The notes beneath the pieces were generated by a model. That model ran no database searches. It had not been told where the DNA came from and worked only from the letters and a program-made list of their open reading frames with translations. Shown one piece after another: positions 53,878 through 62,500 of a DNA stretch of 64,000 nucleotides. The position numbers and the translations under genes were made by a program. Source of the stretch: G963674685 sp963674685 (GTDB taxonomy: Bacteria; Lernaellota; Lernaellaia; JACKCT01); the NCBI GenBank assembly GCA_963674685.2, contig CAXXWT010000007.1, forward strand, positions 434,001 through 498,000, written 5' to 3'. Position 1 is the stretch's first letter; each line of letters begins with the position of its first letter.

Positions 53878-54471
53878 ATGTTGATCGGATTGCTCGTGAT
53901 TCTCGGTCTGATAATCGCATTGATAGCGGTGGTTGTCGGAATTTATAACCGGCTCGTCTCGGATCGCAACATATACAAAAACGCCTTCGCGCAAATCGAC
54001 GTGCAGCTCAAACGCCGCTACGACCTGATCCCCAATCTCGTGGAGACGGCCAAGGGTTATCTGAAACATGAGAGGGAAACGCTGGAAGCGGTCATCGCCG
54101 CGCGCAGCACTGCCGTGGGAGCCAGCAAGAAGGCCGCGGCTAATCCCGGTGATCCCGGCGCCATGCAGGGCCTCATGCAGGCTGAAGGCATGTTGAGCGG
54201 GGCGTTGGGGAAGCTTTTCGCCTTATCCGAAGCTTACCCGGATCTCAAGGCCAATGAGAATATGGCCCAGTTGACCGAGGAATTGACCAGCACGGAAAAC
54301 AAGATCGCCTTCGCCAGGCAGGCCTTTAACGACATGGTCACCACGTACAACACGAACCGGGAAAAGTTCCCCAACAACATCCTCGCGGGCATGTTCAATT
54401 TCCAGCAGGCCGAACTTCTGGAATCCACGGAATCGCCCGAGGAAAGACAAGCTCCGAAGGTTTCTTTTTAA
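53878..54471 (+). CDS. lemA: LemA family protein
   Basis: 197 residues. One N-terminal membrane helix (LIGLLVILGLIIALIAVVVGIYN) is followed by QIDVQLKRRYDLIPNLVETAKGY, the LemA signature, and a coiled-coil-like helical bundle ending in NMFNFQQ-type residues. AAGGGGG precedes ATG 53878. It is paired with an M48 protease 27 bp downstream, a common arrangement in membrane-quality-control operons. Confidence 0.96.
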   Translation: MLIGLLVILGLIIALIAVVVGIYNRLVSDRNIYKNAFAQIDVQLKRRYDLIPNLVETAKGYLKHERETLEAVIAARSTAVGASKKAAANPGDPGAMQGLMQAEGMLSGALGKLFALSEAYPDLKANENMAQLTEELTSTENKIAFARQAFNDMVTTYNTNREKFPNNILAGMFNFQQAELLESTESPEERQAPKVSF

Positions 54472-54498
54472 TCAAAAAAATAATCATGGAGTCGGGGC

Positions 54499-56502
54499 AT
54501 GGCCAAAGCGGGCGTCATGAACTTCTTCCAGCATCAGGATCAGGCGCGAAAAAAAACCGGCAGGTTGATCATTCTGTTTTTCATTGCCGTGGCGCTGATC
54601 ATCGTCGCGATATATTTCACGTTTCAGCTCATCCTGGGATTTGCGGTCTTTGACTCGCAATCGAGTTCTTACGATTCAAAGGCAACGTTTGTGTGGTGGG
54701 AACCGGTTACCTTCCTGGGCGTCGCCTTGATCGTATCCCTGTTTATCTTTGGCGCCAGCCTGTTCAAAATCCACCAGCTCAAAGACGGCGGCAGCGCCGT
54801 GGCGACCATGCTGGGTGGACGGCGGGTAGGCGCGTCGACAAAGGACGCCGGTGAAAGACGGCTTTACAACGTGGTCGAGGAAATGGCCATCGCGTCCGGC
54901 GTGCCCATGCCGCAGGTGTTTGTTCTGGATCAGGAATCGGGCATCAACGCCTTCGCCGCCGGTTTTACCATCAATGACGCGGCGGTGGCGGTGACGCGGG
55001 GAACGCTGGTCACGTTAAGCCGCGACGAGTTGCAGGGCGTCATCGCGCACGAGTTCAGTCACATACTCAACGGCGACACGCGCCTGAATATCCGCCTGAT
55101 GGGCGTGCTGTTCGGAATTCTCGCCATCGGCATTATCGGCCGCACCTTCGTTCACGTGACGGGGAGAGGATCGCGGCGATCGTCCAGGAGCGGCAAAGGC
55201 GCCGGCGGAATCATTCTGGCCGGCGTGGCGCTGATGATCATCGGTTACATCGGAACCTTCGTCGGGCGCCTCATCAAAGCCGCCGTTTCGCGCCAGAGAG
55301 AATTTCTGGCCGACGCGTCCGCCGTGCAGTTCACGAGGAATCCGGACGGCATTTCCGGCGCGCTGAAAAAAATCGGCGGCTACTCGTTCGGCTCCGGGTT
55401 GCTGACGCCTAAAGCCGAGGAAGCCAGCCACTTTTTCTTTTCCCGCGGCACGACCATGAAGCTGTTTTCAAGCATCATGGCCACGCATCCTCCCTTGGAG
55501 GAACGCATTGCGAGAATCGACCCGAGCTTCGACGGCAAGTTTTCAAAAGTGGATGCTCCCAAGGAGTTTATCCAAACCGCCAAACAGCAAAGAGCCATGT
55601 TCGCAAAAACCGCTCTGGCCCTGCAGGGCATTCCCGTCGGCACAATCCTGGCCGAGGGTAAAACGATGGCCGCTCCCAAACCGGGCAAGGTCGTCGACAT
55701 GATCGGAACCGTGAGCGCGGGGCATTTGTCCTACTCCGCTTCGCTGATCGGGCTCATCCCGCCGGAAGTCAAAAAGTGTGTGGAGACGCCGCCCGACGCC
55801 GCGTGCGCGATATATGGCCTCCTGCTGGATCGGGACGGGGAGGAGAGGGCGAAACAGGTCGAAATGCTCACAGAAAGATTGGGCGACAAGGAAGCTCAGG
55901 AACTCCGCGCCATCTACGACAAAGTGAAGAATCTGGATCCCCGGGTGCGGCTTCCCCTGGTGGATTTCGCCGCTCCGGCTTTACGGGATCTGCCGAAGGA
56001 GGAAACGGGCCTTTTCATGAAAAACATCGAAGACCTGATTATTTCCGACAAGGTCGTCACTCTTTTCGAATTCTGCCTGCACTTTCTGGTCGCCAAACGC
56101 CTGAAGGATCGCGGCAAGCCGCAGAAAGTCTCCTTTCATTATTTCCCGCCCCTGGTGAAAGACATGGAAACGCTGCTGAGTCTGCTGGCGCATCGCGGCA
56201 ATCCGACGGACCCGCAAAAAGCCGCCGAAGCGTTTAACGCCGGCGCCGCGCGCATACCGGAAATGGACGGGAAATCCGTTTACGACCCGCAAGCCAAGCC
56301 CGGATTGAAGGATCTTAACCGCAATCTGAAGCGCCTGGCTTCAGCCTCATTCGGTCTGAAGCGAAAGATCATCGACGCGTGCGCGCATTGCGCCTTCGCC
56401 GATCAGGTCATAACCGTTTCCGAGGGAGAACTTCTGCGCGTGATCTCCGCCGCCCTGGATTGCCCGCTGCCGCCGTTTCTACCCGAAGTGAAAGCGGCCT
56501 GA
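54499..56502 (+). CDS. M48 (HtpX-like) membrane metalloprotease, large form
   Basis: 667 residues, about twice HtpX. Two N-terminal helices (residues ~20-45, 70-90) and the zinc motif GVIAHEFSHILNGDTRLN with a downstream Glu region (REFLADASAV) are present; two further helices follow. The C-terminal ~320 residues are a separate soluble all-helical domain with DnaJ/TerB-like acidic composition that I do not recognise. Substrates are misfolded membrane proteins in HtpX; here LemA may act as partner or substrate. Confidence 0.9.
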   Translation: MAKAGVMNFFQHQDQARKKTGRLIILFFIAVALIIVAIYFTFQLILGFAVFDSQSSSYDSKATFVWWEPVTFLGVALIVSLFIFGASLFKIHQLKDGGSAVATMLGGRRVGASTKDAGERRLYNVVEEMAIASGVPMPQVFVLDQESGINAFAAGFTINDAAVAVTRGTLVTLSRDELQGVIAHEFSHILNGDTRLNIRLMGVLFGILAIGIIGRTFVHVTGRGSRRSSRSGKGAGGIILAGVALMIIGYIGTFVGRLIKAAVSRQREFLADASAVQFTRNPDGISGALKKIGGYSFGSGLLTPKAEEASHFFFSRGTTMKLFSSIMATHPPLEERIARIDPSFDGKFSKVDAPKEFIQTAKQQRAMFAKTALALQGIPVGTILAEGKTMAAPKPGKVVDMIGTVSAGHLSYSASLIGLIPPEVKKCVETPPDAACAIYGLLLDRDGEERAKQVEMLTERLGDKEAQELRAIYDKVKNLDPRVRLPLVDFAAPALRDLPKEETGLFMKNIEDLIISDKVVTLFEFCLHFLVAKRLKDRGKPQKVSFHYFPPLVKDMETLLSLLAHRGNPTDPQKAAEAFNAGAARIPEMDGKSVYDPQAKPGLKDLNRNLKRLASASFGLKRKIIDACAHCAFADQVITVSEGELLRVISAALDCPLPPFLPEVKAA

Positions 56503-56514
56503 ACGGGGCGCAAT

Positions 56515-57755
56515 GCATGACCCGCTTACTCATTCGCAATCGCAAACCAAAACAGCTGACCTTGGCATGCGGGATCGCCCGAAACAGAGCCGCGAATGGC
56601 CAATCGCATCTTTGCGTTAGCAAAGATGCGATAATGAGCGGGTGTGCCACGAATCGGCAACAAAATTTTATTTTGAAAACAAAACCGCGCATGCAACGGC
56701 GTGATCATTTCGATTATCGATGCATGACCCGCTTACTCATTCGCCTTCGCTGACGCTTTAGGCGAATTTTGCCGTGCGCGGCTCTGTTCTAACCACTGGC
56801 CGCTAATCACTGGCCACTCATGACCCGCTTACTCATTCGCCTTCGCTGACGCTTTTAGGCGAATCTGCCGTGCGCGGCTCAGAAGAAAGCCACACACGTC
56901 TACAGGGCCGAAGCAATGCACAGGCGGGGGCGCCTGTGCCACACACGTCTACAGGGCCGAAGCCATGTACCTTTCGCCCGGGCACGTCATGTGTGGCACA
57001 CCCGCCCTCGGGTGTGAAAGGAATGTCTTACACCCACATTTGGTTGCAGGGCCGATATCTACCCGCTTACTCATTCGCCTTCGCTGACGCTTTTAGGCGA
57101 ATTTTGCCGTGCGCGGCTCAGAAGAAAGCCACACACGTCTACAGGGCCGAAGCAATGCACAGGCGGGGGCGCCTGTGCCACACACGTCTACAGGGCCGAA
57201 GCCATGTACCTTTCGCCCGGGCACGTCATGTGTGGCACACCCGCCCTCGGGTGTGAAAGGAATGCCTGGCAAGCACATTTGGTTGCGGTCGCCAGGCCGC
57301 GATGCGCCACACACGTTTGCAGGGCCGATATCTACCCGCTTACTCATTCGCCTTCGCTGACGCTTAGGCGAATCTGTCGTGCGCGGCTCAGAAGAAAGCC
57401 ACACACGTCTACAGGGCCGAAGCAATGCACAGGCGGGGGCGCCTGTGCCACACACGTCTACAGGGCCGAAGCCATGCACCTTTCGCCCGGGCATGTCTAC
57501 AGGGCCGAAGCCATGTACCTTTCGCCCGGGCACGTCTACAGGGCCGAAGCCATGTGCCTTTCGCCCGGGCACGTCATGTGTGGCACACCCGCCCTCGGGT
57601 GTGAAAGGAATGTCTTGCAACTACATTTAGTTGCAGGGCCGATATCTACCCGCTTACTCATTCGCCTTCGCTGACGCTTAGGCGAATCTGTCGTGCGCGG
57701 CTCTGTATCGCCTTCGCTGACGCTTTTAGGCGAATTTTGCCGTGCGCGGCTTTTG
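56515..57755 (+). repeat. Complex tandem-repeat array, ~1.2 kb
   Basis: Three long, variable units begin near 56821, 57060 and 57334, with partial units at 56519, 56726, 57649 and 57715. Each starts CCCGCTTACTCATTCGCC, continues GCTGACGCTT..AGGCGAA and GCCGTGCGCGGCTC, and then carries GTCTACAGGGCCGAAGC modules. In the third unit a 39-bp module (GGGCCGAAGCCATG then CCTTTCGCCCGGGCA) is tandemly triplicated at ~57466-57575. The array fills the gap between the M48 gene and the secreted-protein gene. Reading frames in it exist but are repeat artefacts. Confidence 0.85.
57277..57312 (-). repeat. Dispersed GC-rich repeat, copy 3 (inverted)
   Basis: The minus strand reads GTGTGGCGCATCGCGGCCTG and on through ACCGCAACCAAAT, matching 10224-10259 and 19854-19889. 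It is embedded in the tandem array. Confidence 0.65.
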
Positions 57756-57798
57756 TTTCGTTATGGATATCCCAAATCAGTCGGTATATAATGCCATC

Positions 57799-58461
57799 AT
57801 GAGACACACGGCGATCAAATTCCCGGCGTTGACGATGTGGCTCGCGTTGCTGCTTGTCGCCTCGGCTTCGTTTTCATTCGCCGCGGATGTCGCGGAATCG
57901 TCCGATTCCAATCAGCCCCTCGAATCCTGGCAGCTCGTTCGAAGCGACGCATTGAATATCCGGCCGGACTTTTATCCCGGAGCGCCCGATTTTTACGCCG
58001 GTCCTTATATCTGGTCGCATTTCAGCCGCCGATACGGCAATGCGCTGCATGAATTCACGGTCAACGGCGGCCTCTCGACGAAATGGGAGGATTTGCCCTA
58101 CGGGGAGGATATTCCTCTAAGCGGCTATCAGGGAACTTTCACTTATCGCTATCACGGCCTTTTCGGCGGCATTATCAGACCCGTGACGCGCATGACCGTC
58201 GGGACGCGCCAGTGGATCGACGCCGAAGGCCTGCCGGGAAATTTCGACGGTTATATGATGGGAACGACCACGTATTTCGTTCCCGAAGTCGGCGTCGAGG
58301 TCGTCTACAAGGGCTACGGCCTGGGGATGACGGCGTCCTATCCCATTGTCGATCAGCCGGCCCCCTGGGAGGAAGCCCTGACGAAAGAACGCATCACGCC
58401 GCAGGGCCGCGACCAGATCCTGGAAGCCCTTTTCAAGAATCTCTACCTGATTGTGGAATAA
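57799..58461 (+). CDS. Secreted protein of unknown function
   Basis: 220 residues. ATG 57799 begins a clear signal peptide ending ASFSFAADV. The mature part is rich in Gly and aromatic strands (YRYHGLFGGIIRPVTRMTVG) and may be a small barrel or periplasmic binding protein. No family recognised. The following gene starts nine bases after its stop, so both are likely one operon. Confidence 0.7.
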   Translation: MRHTAIKFPALTMWLALLLVASASFSFAADVAESSDSNQPLESWQLVRSDALNIRPDFYPGAPDFYAGPYIWSHFSRRYGNALHEFTVNGGLSTKWEDLPYGEDIPLSGYQGTFTYRYHGLFGGIIRPVTRMTVGTRQWIDAEGLPGNFDGYMMGTTTYFVPEVGVEVVYKGYGLGMTASYPIVDQPAPWEEALTKERITPQGRDQILEALFKNLYLIVE

Positions 58462-58469
58462 CTCCACGC

Positions 58470-59498
58470 ATGCCCATATCCTTTCCCATCGCGCAATCCA
58501 CTGTATCCAAACGCGTCTTGCCGAAACACCTTTTGCCCATGACGCCCAGGGCCGCCTGGGACGGCTGGTTTGCCATCGCGATTTTTCCGCCGGATTCGCC
58601 GATCCGCTGGCTCAAGGCGCATCTGTTTCATCGCGCTTGCGGTCCGGGCATGCATCCCGTCGCCTCTTTCGAGGGCATGGACGCGCATAGCGAAATGCTC
58701 CTGACCTGGGCCGGCGAAAAAGATGTTCAGATCCGCCAAAACGATATCGACGCATCCGCGTTGAAACACGCTGAAAATCCCTTGTGCGTGGAATTGCCCG
58801 AACGCTTTTCATTGCGTGGCGACCATCCCGATTACTCCATGGAGTTTTCTCTATCGGATCAGGCGCGGGCGGAATTTCACTTCCAGGCGCACTGGCCGAT
58901 CTGGTGGTCGAAGTGGGGACGGCTGCTGCAATACGCGGGACGGCACTGCGGCGTCGACGTCAAGTTCGATGTGGACGGAAAACCGATGAAGCTTCGCGGC
59001 ATGGGCGTCATGGAACACGTGTGCGGCCTGGCTTTGCCCTTCGACATCACGAAAGTTTCCCCGATTCATTTTCACTGGGACGTGCTTTGTTTCGATCCCG
59101 CGGGCGCGCCGGCAGAAAGCGCCGCGGGGCTATCCATCGGACGCAATGGAAAAACCCTCGTGGAGCTTCGCGCGGCGGCATGTTTTCCCGGCGGATCGGC
59201 GCGGGCTGTGCGGGGATTGCGTGTACGGTATTTGGAAATAGCGATGAAATCGACAGATCAGGGAGACATCGCCGTTCCTCTGCGCTGGGAAGGCGCAATG
59301 CGCGGTCGAAACGGCTTATTCCGCTATGAGGCCGGGGCCGCGACGCCGCCCGCCGCGCTGATTCCCGGCGGCGCCATGATGGGCTTTGATTTCGAAGGAG
59401 AATTGACGCGCCCCGATGGATCGACGTTGCCTTTAACCGGCGTGGGCTTCAACGAATACGGCGACTTCGCCGGGCAGCTCATACACATCAAGAATTAG
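58470..59498 (+). CDS. Lipocalin/AttH-like protein of unknown function
   Basis: 342 residues, ATG 58470. No signal peptide. It has an all-beta pattern with repeated W/F strands and a HPDYSMEFSLSDQARAEFHF section, similar in feel to the AttH/carotenoid-1,2-hydratase (two-lipocalin) families, though I cannot show a diagnostic motif. It would bind a hydrophobic molecule. Operon with the secreted protein upstream. Confidence 0.45.
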   Translation: MPISFPIAQSTVSKRVLPKHLLPMTPRAAWDGWFAIAIFPPDSPIRWLKAHLFHRACGPGMHPVASFEGMDAHSEMLLTWAGEKDVQIRQNDIDASALKHAENPLCVELPERFSLRGDHPDYSMEFSLSDQARAEFHFQAHWPIWWSKWGRLLQYAGRHCGVDVKFDVDGKPMKLRGMGVMEHVCGLALPFDITKVSPIHFHWDVLCFDPAGAPAESAAGLSIGRNGKTLVELRAAACFPGGSARAVRGLRVRYLEIAMKSTDQGDIAVPLRWEGAMRGRNGLFRYEAGAATPPAALIPGGAMMGFDFEGELTRPDGSTLPLTGVGFNEYGDFAGQLIHIKN

Positions 59499-59545
59499 GA
59501 AATCAGTCACTGAGGGGATCGTTCCATAAGAGCTAACTCATGATT

Positions 59546-59585
59546 AGCCCGTCCGGGCGGCACAATATTAACCGTGCTTTCTTGG
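59546..59585 (+). repeat. Dispersed repeat GCCCGT..GGGCG, copy 2
   Basis: AGCCCGTCCGGGCGGCACAA, then TATTAACCGTGCTTTCTTGG, matches 12229-12268 closely. It lies in the ~250-bp gap before the FGE-like gene; nothing else seen there. Confidence 0.65.
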
Positions 59586-59747
59586 AAAGCGTCCCCCTGA
59601 CGGACTGGATTTTACCGTCTTTACACTTATCAATGAGGGTGTTATGAAACGACGAGAAATCGGAAAGAAACGCAGTTAACAATATGAAATAAATGATAAA
59701 ACTGCTCAATTTAGCATTCTTGAATTTCTATGCGGAGGAAGTACGGG

Positions 59748-61220
59748 ATGATAAGTAAAATTACTCGTAATAAACCAACTGTTCTATGCGTCTTATTAAT
59801 TCTCTGTACGGCCTTGAACTATGCATGCACGCCGAACCTGAACGATGATGATGACGATGACGACGAAAGCGACGCCGGGCAATATACTTGCAGCCAGTAT
59901 TGCGACAGGCAAATGGACTGCTACGGAACGCGGATTTATTCCAACACGCAAGTCTGTCTGTCCGATTGCGATCTGAATGTTTCCGCGGCGAAAATAGCAT
60001 GCACCGAGCATGACGACTGTAATGACTTCATTAATTGCGTTGGCATTCCGCTCGATAGTGATGATGACATTAACGATGATAATGATGACGACGTGGATGA
60101 CGATGTCGACGATGACATCAATGATGATGCCGATGACGACGTCGACGACGACATCAATGATGATGTGAACGACGATGCCAACGACGATGTCAACGACGAT
60201 GTCAACGACGATGTCAACGACGATGTCAACGACGATGTTGACGACGATACGACGGAACCCACGACAACAACTACGACGACGGTCTCGCCGACTACTACGA
60301 CAACGACGACCCAGGACCCGACGACGACCACAGTCGCGCCGACAACAACAACCCAGGACCCGACGACGACCACGACCACGACAACGACAGATTCTAGTAC
60401 TACGACAACAACATGGGTGTCCGGTGACGAGGAGGTTTCGGTTCCCGAAGGCGCTTTCCAGATGGGTTGCGAGCCGGAGGATGGCGATTGTGCGGTTAAT
60501 GAATCACCCCGCCATGAGGTTTGGCTGTCCGTGTATTATATTGATACATATGAAGTAACGAACGAAAGTTACGCGGAGTTTTTGACCTTGCACGGCAACG
60601 ACTGTGACTCATATCAGTGCGTCGACCCTTACGAAGATATCAAAGTGCATGAAGCCAAAGGTACGTGGAGCGCAGATGCCGGTTGGGAGAATTACCCGAT
60701 TATCGAAGTAACCTGGTACGGCGCAAAGGCTTATTGCGAGGCTCAGGGCAAACGTCTGCCCACGGAGGCTGAGTGGGAAAAGGCGGCCAAGGGAGCAACG
60801 GAACACTATATCTATCCCTGGAGTAACGGATGGATCGCCAACGCTGCAAATTACGTGGATTCCGGGGATCCGCTTGACAACGGCCCGACGCCGGTGGGGT
60901 ACTATGACGGCAGCGACCATGGCGGTGAGTATCAGACCACGGACGGGCGCAGTCCCTGCGGCGCGCACGACATGGTGGGCAATGTTTGGGAATGGGTCAG
61001 CGACTGGTACGATCCGGATTATTACGACGCGTATCCGACGATCAGCTGGCCGAATGATCCGCAAGGCCCTGGCAGCGGATTTGAGGACCGACGTGTTTTA
61101 CGCGGTGGCGGATGGGAATACGGCAATTCCGAAATCCTGCGTACTTCGATACGGGCTGGGAACTTCATGACTGATACGTATAACTATAATGGCTTCCGTT
61201 GCGCTCGGGATGTGGATTAG
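59748..61220 (+). CDS. Asp/Thr-rich exported protein with FGE-sulfatase-like domain
   Basis: 490 residues. ATG 59748 is chosen because GGAGG at 59734-59738 would lie inside the longer frame from 59730. The signal peptide ends LNYAC, an imperfect lipobox. A Cys-rich patch, a ~65-residue Asp/Asn/Val tract and a ~55-residue Thr-Pro stretch precede the FGE/SUMF1 fold (EVSVPEGAFQMGCE, WEKAAKGATEHYIYPW, MVGNVWEWVSDWYD, NYNGFRCARDVD). The Cys pair that FGE uses for catalysis (RGGSYMC...YC) is replaced by RGGGWEYGNSEILRTS, so formylglycine synthesis is unlikely; carbohydrate or ligand binding is more likely. Confidence 0.88.
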   Translation: MISKITRNKPTVLCVLLILCTALNYACTPNLNDDDDDDDESDAGQYTCSQYCDRQMDCYGTRIYSNTQVCLSDCDLNVSAAKIACTEHDDCNDFINCVGIPLDSDDDINDDNDDDVDDDVDDDINDDADDDVDDDINDDVNDDANDDVNDDVNDDVNDDVNDDVDDDTTEPTTTTTTTVSPTTTTTTTQDPTTTTVAPTTTTQDPTTTTTTTTTDSSTTTTTWVSGDEEVSVPEGAFQMGCEPEDGDCAVNESPRHEVWLSVYYIDTYEVTNESYAEFLTLHGNDCDSYQCVDPYEDIKVHEAKGTWSADAGWENYPIIEVTWYGAKAYCEAQGKRLPTEAEWEKAAKGATEHYIYPWSNGWIANAANYVDSGDPLDNGPTPVGYYDGSDHGGEYQTTDGRSPCGAHDMVGNVWEWVSDWYDPDYYDAYPTISWPNDPQGPGSGFEDRRVLRGGGWEYGNSEILRTSIRAGNFMTDTYNYNGFRCARDVD

Positions 61221-61285
61221 CACTACACCGTATTCAATGAAACAAAGAACTGCCGGTTAAATCCAACGCGGCAGTTCGCATTCCC

Positions 61286-62488
61286 TCACACCAGCGCCAG
61301 GGCCTGCCTTAAATCCTCGATGATGTCGCGGGGATCTTCCAGGCCCACGGACAGGCGCACCAGACCCAGGTTGATTTCCGCGGCGGCGAGTTGTTCTTCG
61401 GAATACGTGGAATGCGTCATGCTGGCCGGGTGCTGAATCAGCGTGTCCACGTCGCCCAGGCTCACCGCCAGCGTGCACAGGTGCACGTTGTTGCACACGA
61501 TAGCTCCGGCTTCGCGTCCGCCGATGACGTCGAAAGCAATAATGCCGCCGAATTGGCGCATCTGTTTTTTGGCGATCTCATGTCCGGGGTGCGTGCGAAG
61601 GCCGGGATAATACACGCGCTCGATCTTCGGGTGATAACTTAAATATTGCGCGATCTCCATGGCGTTTTCGCAATGCCGGTCCATGCGCACAGGCAGCGTT
61701 TTCAGACCCCGCAGTAAAAGCCACGCGTTGAAGGGGCTGATGCACGCGCCCAGGTCGCGCAGATACTCGCCGTTGATTACGGCCATCAACTCAGCAGAAC
61801 CGGCCAGCAGACCCGAGACCGTGTCGCCGTGTCCGCCGATGTACTTCGTGGCCGAGTGCATGATGATATCCGCCCCCAGCTTGACGGGGTTCTGCAGATA
61901 GGGCGAGGCGAAAGTGTTGTCCACGGCCAGGGGAACGCCTTTCTTGTGCGCCACTTCCGCGAAGGCCTCGATGTCGATGATCCCCAGCGTGGGATTGGCG
62001 GGGGTCTCCATAAAAACCAGTCGCGTTTTTTCATCGATCGCCTGGTCCAGTTCTTCATAGTCATACCCGCAGACAGGGTGATATTCGATCCCGTAACGGG
62101 CGCACATATCGTTGAAAAACTTGTGCGTTCCTCCGTAGAGGCACCGCGTGGCCACAAAATTGTCCCCCGGCCTGCAGTAGCAAAGAACAAGCGCGCTGAT
62201 GGCGCCCATGCCCGACGCGAAGGCGACGGCGGCGTCGGTTCCTTCCAGGTATGCGATTTCCTTTTCCAGCGCCCGCGTCGTCGGATTGCCGATGCGCGTA
62301 TAGACGTAGCCCTGACGCTCGCCGGAGAAGATGGCGGCGCCTTCATCAACACTTTCGAAGGCGAAGGTGCTGGACATGTAAATGGGCGTGGACACGGTGC
62401 GAATCGGAAAATCCTCTTCGTGCTTGTCCAGGTGTTTTCGGCCGTGTACGCATATCGTGGCGAATTCGGCATCTTTTTTCGATGACAT
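61286..62488 (-). CDS. Cys/Met-metabolism PLP enzyme, methionine gamma-lyase or cystathionine lyase type
   Basis: 400 residues. Features are VYTRIGNPTTRALEKEIA, the PLP phosphate contacts FASGMGAIS, VDNTFASPYLQNP and the PLP lysine in HSATKYIGGHGDTV. HPASMTHSTYSEEQ with EINLGLVRLSVGLED closes the fold. Members cleave or transfer sulfur amino acids (MGL, MetB, MetC, MetY). The N-terminal length and IVCNNVHLCTLAVSLG segment slightly favour methionine gamma-lyase. It starts 12 bp after the metK-like gene on the same strand. Confidence 0.92.
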   Translation of the reverse strand: MSSKKDAEFATICVHGRKHLDKHEEDFPIRTVSTPIYMSSTFAFESVDEGAAIFSGERQGYVYTRIGNPTTRALEKEIAYLEGTDAAVAFASGMGAISALVLCYCRPGDNFVATRCLYGGTHKFFNDMCARYGIEYHPVCGYDYEELDQAIDEKTRLVFMETPANPTLGIIDIEAFAEVAHKKGVPLAVDNTFASPYLQNPVKLGADIIMHSATKYIGGHGDTVSGLLAGSAELMAVINGEYLRDLGACISPFNAWLLLRGLKTLPVRMDRHCENAMEIAQYLSYHPKIERVYYPGLRTHPGHEIAKKQMRQFGGIIAFDVIGGREAGAIVCNNVHLCTLAVSLGDVDTLIQHPASMTHSTYSEEQLAAAEINLGLVRLSVGLEDPRDIIEDLRQALALV

Positions 62489-62500
62489 TTCGCGTCTCCT

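Noticed and set aside
57093..57620. Minus-strand frame with 13-residue repeats (HGFGPVDVPGRK type)
   Set aside because: The repeats come from the 39-bp DNA module of the tandem array; no start signal, signal peptide or plausible fold is seen.
56821..57755. Possible CRISPR array
   Set aside because: Units are 240-315 bp with nested 39-bp modules lacking unique spacers, and no cas genes are nearby.
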